DNA of 58,849 nucleotides from positions 1 to 58,849 of the forward strand of contig JACJXO010000011.1 of the NCBI GenBank assembly GCA_020636645.1, read 5' to 3'. The translations under genes and the position numbers were made by a program. How positions within the stretch are numbered: position 1 is the stretch's first letter; the number at the start of each line of letters is the position of its first letter. The stretch comes from Chitinophagales bacterium. Its GTDB lineage: Bacteria; Bacteroidota; Bacteroidia; Chitinophagales; BACL12. Below, one piece after another: positions 57,297 through 58,849 of the stretch. The notes under the pieces are model-generated. The model did no database searches. It saw nothing but the letters and a program-made list of their open reading frames with translations, and was not told the origin of the DNA.

Positions 57297-57515
57297 TTAT
57301 TTTGTCTTCCCCTTGAACGTGGCATAGATCGCCATGGCATGCCCGTGCCCCAGCCCGAATTCTTCCTTCAGCCAGTTGGTGATCTGTGTGGCTTTGACAT
57401 CCGGGTTGAGCTTACCGTCTATGATAAACTTCTTTTGTTCTGCCAGCTTTTTGAAATCTGCCGGTGTCTTACCCGTTTTGGCTTTGATGTTGTCTATGTA
57501 TGCCTGGAATGACAT
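57297..57515 (-). CDS. DUF4287 protein
   Basis: 72 residues. MSFQAYIDNIKAKTGKTPADF and the end WLKEEFGLGHGHAMAIYATFKG are the DUF4287 signature, a small DNA-binding-like helical domain of unknown role. Base composition matches the main genome, unlike its two neighbours. Confidence 0.92.
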   Translation of the reverse strand: MSFQAYIDNIKAKTGKTPADFKKLAEQKKFIIDGKLNPDVKATQITNWLKEEFGLGHGHAMAIYATFKGKTK

Positions 57516-57651
57516 GGGATCTTTTTTTAAGTTTCAGCCATGTTACTGGCAACAGGACATGGCGCTGAAGATACAATTTTGCCATTAGCTTGCTCAACGT
57601 TTATTGAAAAATAAGAGTGATGAGACTTTCACTAAATTAAGACGTCATGTA

Positions 57652-58422
57652 TTAATCATTAAGGATTCGTAATGTAAAATCAATATCATAAAAATTTTCA
57701 ACAATAATCATTTGATTAAAAAGCTTTTCCTTTAGTTTTTTTGTTTGAATTACGTATAGCCCAAACATGTTTTCCCAATCTTTATTAACAGGAATTGAAA
57801 ACACATGTCCGAGGAATTCAAATTCAAAAAAATTATCGTCATTAATTAAATACTTCATCTGCTGATCTTCCTTTAGGATTAATGTGGGATATTCTGCCCA
57901 TTCTGGCGCCATAACAATCATAGGGTATTTTCGCAAAAAATAAAATACTGGATAATCTCCAATATCATTTCTCGCAAAATCTCGTATAAAATTGAATTTT
58001 TCTAAATGCCCAGCACTAAATTGTCTTTCTTGCTCTTCAAGAAACATTTTATAAAGCCCTCTTTTAAGTAGTCGAGCTAACGATTTCTGAAATCCACTTT
58101 GTAATTGGTACCGACCTTTAGGTTTTATTAGGTTTTTCTTAAAGTCAATTTGAAATAAATTTGATTTATATCTAGCTAATGCCTTGTTTTTTCCAATTTG
58201 ATCTAGTGACGAAAGGTATCTAAATCTAGAAATGTTGAATGTTTCTTTAATTACAGTTTCAATGGGTAATTGTTGGTTTTGGTAGCTACCAAAATAACTA
58301 TTGCAATTGTCGCATACATTTGTGCAGATAGATTTCCCGCCAAGTGATTGAGGGATTGTATGAGCAATTGAATTGAAGCTTGTTGATTGATCGTCTTTTT
58401 TACACCAAATGCAAATCTTCAT
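57652..58422 (-). CDS. HNH endonuclease-like protein
   Basis: 256 residues from the ATG at 58422 (MKICIWCKKD); longer starts add unrelated residues. The N-terminus forms an HNH_5-type zinc site: CIWC, then AHTIPQSLGG, then CDNCNSYFG. The rest is helical and unrecognised. The gene is strongly AT-rich, suggesting transfer. It may be a defence or mobile-element nuclease, but no partner gene is present. Confidence 0.85.
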   Translation of the reverse strand: MKICIWCKKDDQSTSFNSIAHTIPQSLGGKSICTNVCDNCNSYFGSYQNQQLPIETVIKETFNISRFRYLSSLDQIGKNKALARYKSNLFQIDFKKNLIKPKGRYQLQSGFQKSLARLLKRGLYKMFLEEQERQFSAGHLEKFNFIRDFARNDIGDYPVFYFLRKYPMIVMAPEWAEYPTLILKEDQQMKYLINDDNFFEFEFLGHVFSIPVNKDWENMFGLYVIQTKKLKEKLFNQMIIVENFYDIDFTLRILND

Positions 58423-58528
58423 ATCGCAAGCTGTTACTGATAAAAGTGACTTAAAATAAAATGAAATAATAAGACATTTGTGAATGGTTGGTGTCCTCAC
58501 CAACCGCTGTTAATAGTATTTGCAGGCA

Positions 58529-58849
58529 TTACATCCTCTCCACCGCCTCGATCCCCAGCACCCACAATCCATGCTTCAGCACATCTGCTGTTACAGCGGC
58601 CAGTGAGGCCCTCAGTTGCTGCTGGGCTGGCGTATCTGCATGCAGTACACTATGGTCAGCATAGAATTTGTTGAACTGCCTGGCGAGGTTGTAGGTGTAG
58701 TTGGCTATCTCTGCCGGCGACCAGCTGGCTGCTGCCTCTTTGAGGGCAGCAGGGTAGAGTGAGAGTGTGCGTATGAGTGCCTTTTCTTCCTGATCCGGAG
58801 CAGCAATGGCTCCTTCCGGAAGATCTCCCAATTTTCTCAGCATGGATTG
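58529..58849 (-). CDS. argS: Arginyl-tRNA synthetase, C-terminal part (cut by window edge)
   Basis: 107 codons are visible and the frame is open to the window end. The DALR anticodon-binding domain shows EIANYTYNLARQFNKFYADH and the terminal LGIEAVERM, typical of ArgS. It charges tRNA-Arg; a tRNA-Arg gene happens to lie at the other end of the window. Confidence 0.96.
   Translation of the reverse strand, partial: QSMLRKLGDLPEGAIAAPDQEEKALIRTLSLYPAALKEAAASWSPAEIANYTYNLARQFNKFYADHSVLHADTPAQQQLRASLAAVTADVLKHGLWVLGIEAVERM

Overview
The window is a chromosomal segment from a member of the Bacteroidota. The evidence is a T9SS-type C-terminal sorting domain on a secreted glycosidase-like protein, two TonB-dependent receptors carrying an N-terminal carboxypeptidase-regulatory-like domain, families typical of the phylum (S46 dipeptidyl peptidase, DUF6090, DUF2141, separate MnmD, 7TM hybrid sensor kinase with AraC output), promoters of the TTTG / TAnnTTTG type and no obvious Shine-Dalgarno sequences. 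G+C looks close to half over most of the window and clearly lower in the last 2 kb. I cannot name a genus.

Layout. 1-540: 3' part of tRNA-Arg(ACG), a hairpin terminator and about three copies of a 122-bp hairpin-rich repeat. 545-3793: three overlapping genes (GH109-like glycosidase, sugar nucleotidyltransferase, NahK-like sugar kinase) that read as an amino-sugar release and salvage operon. 3794-5584: MscS channel, cupin, lipoprotein. 5674-10956: a tight six-gene minus-strand operon (TonB receptor, periplasmic TPR-like protein, group III truncated hemoglobin, NTF2-like protein, DUF1569 protein, class V aminotransferase). 10957-11683: duplicated intergenic repeat. 11684-18613: SDR dehydrogenase, four-helix-bundle (S23-like) gene between inverted heptamer arrays, M61 peptidase, OmpA/PD40 protein, membrane protein, LolD-like ATPase. 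18696-22109: a PNGase F-like T9SS cargo gene with an in-frame TAG. 22220-29966: cytidine deaminase, saccharopine dehydrogenase-like protein plus GNAT, and a five-gene minus-strand operon (thioredoxin, rhomboid, MnmD, FAD oxidoreductase, M1 aminopeptidase). 30063-32518: AlkB monooxygenase, uridine kinase, outer-membrane barrel. 32649-36607: FecA-like receptor with an upstream dyad, leucyl aminopeptidase. 36660-42617: exonuclease/GIY-YIG protein, PlsC, beta-CASP hydrolase, M13 peptidase. 42889-45161: two proteins I cannot assign (a 506-residue helical plus beta-repeat protein and a four-repeat CAGCC protein). 45182-52669: DPP11-like peptidase, bestrophin, hybrid sensor kinase and a small membrane-protein operon. 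53025-58849: sulfide:quinone oxidoreductase, several DUF proteins, two AT-rich nuclease-like genes and the 3' end of argS.

The content is mostly housekeeping and protein/glycan turnover. The most unusual structure lies between genes. At least nine short-period (6-8 bp) word arrays occupy intergenic gaps, often starting at or inside a stop codon. They show a consistent strand bias: G/T-rich words after a stop, C/A-rich words before a start. One pair brackets an S23/Avd-like four-helix-bundle gene as an inverted repeat. No transposase, integrase, CRISPR array or reverse transcriptase is visible.
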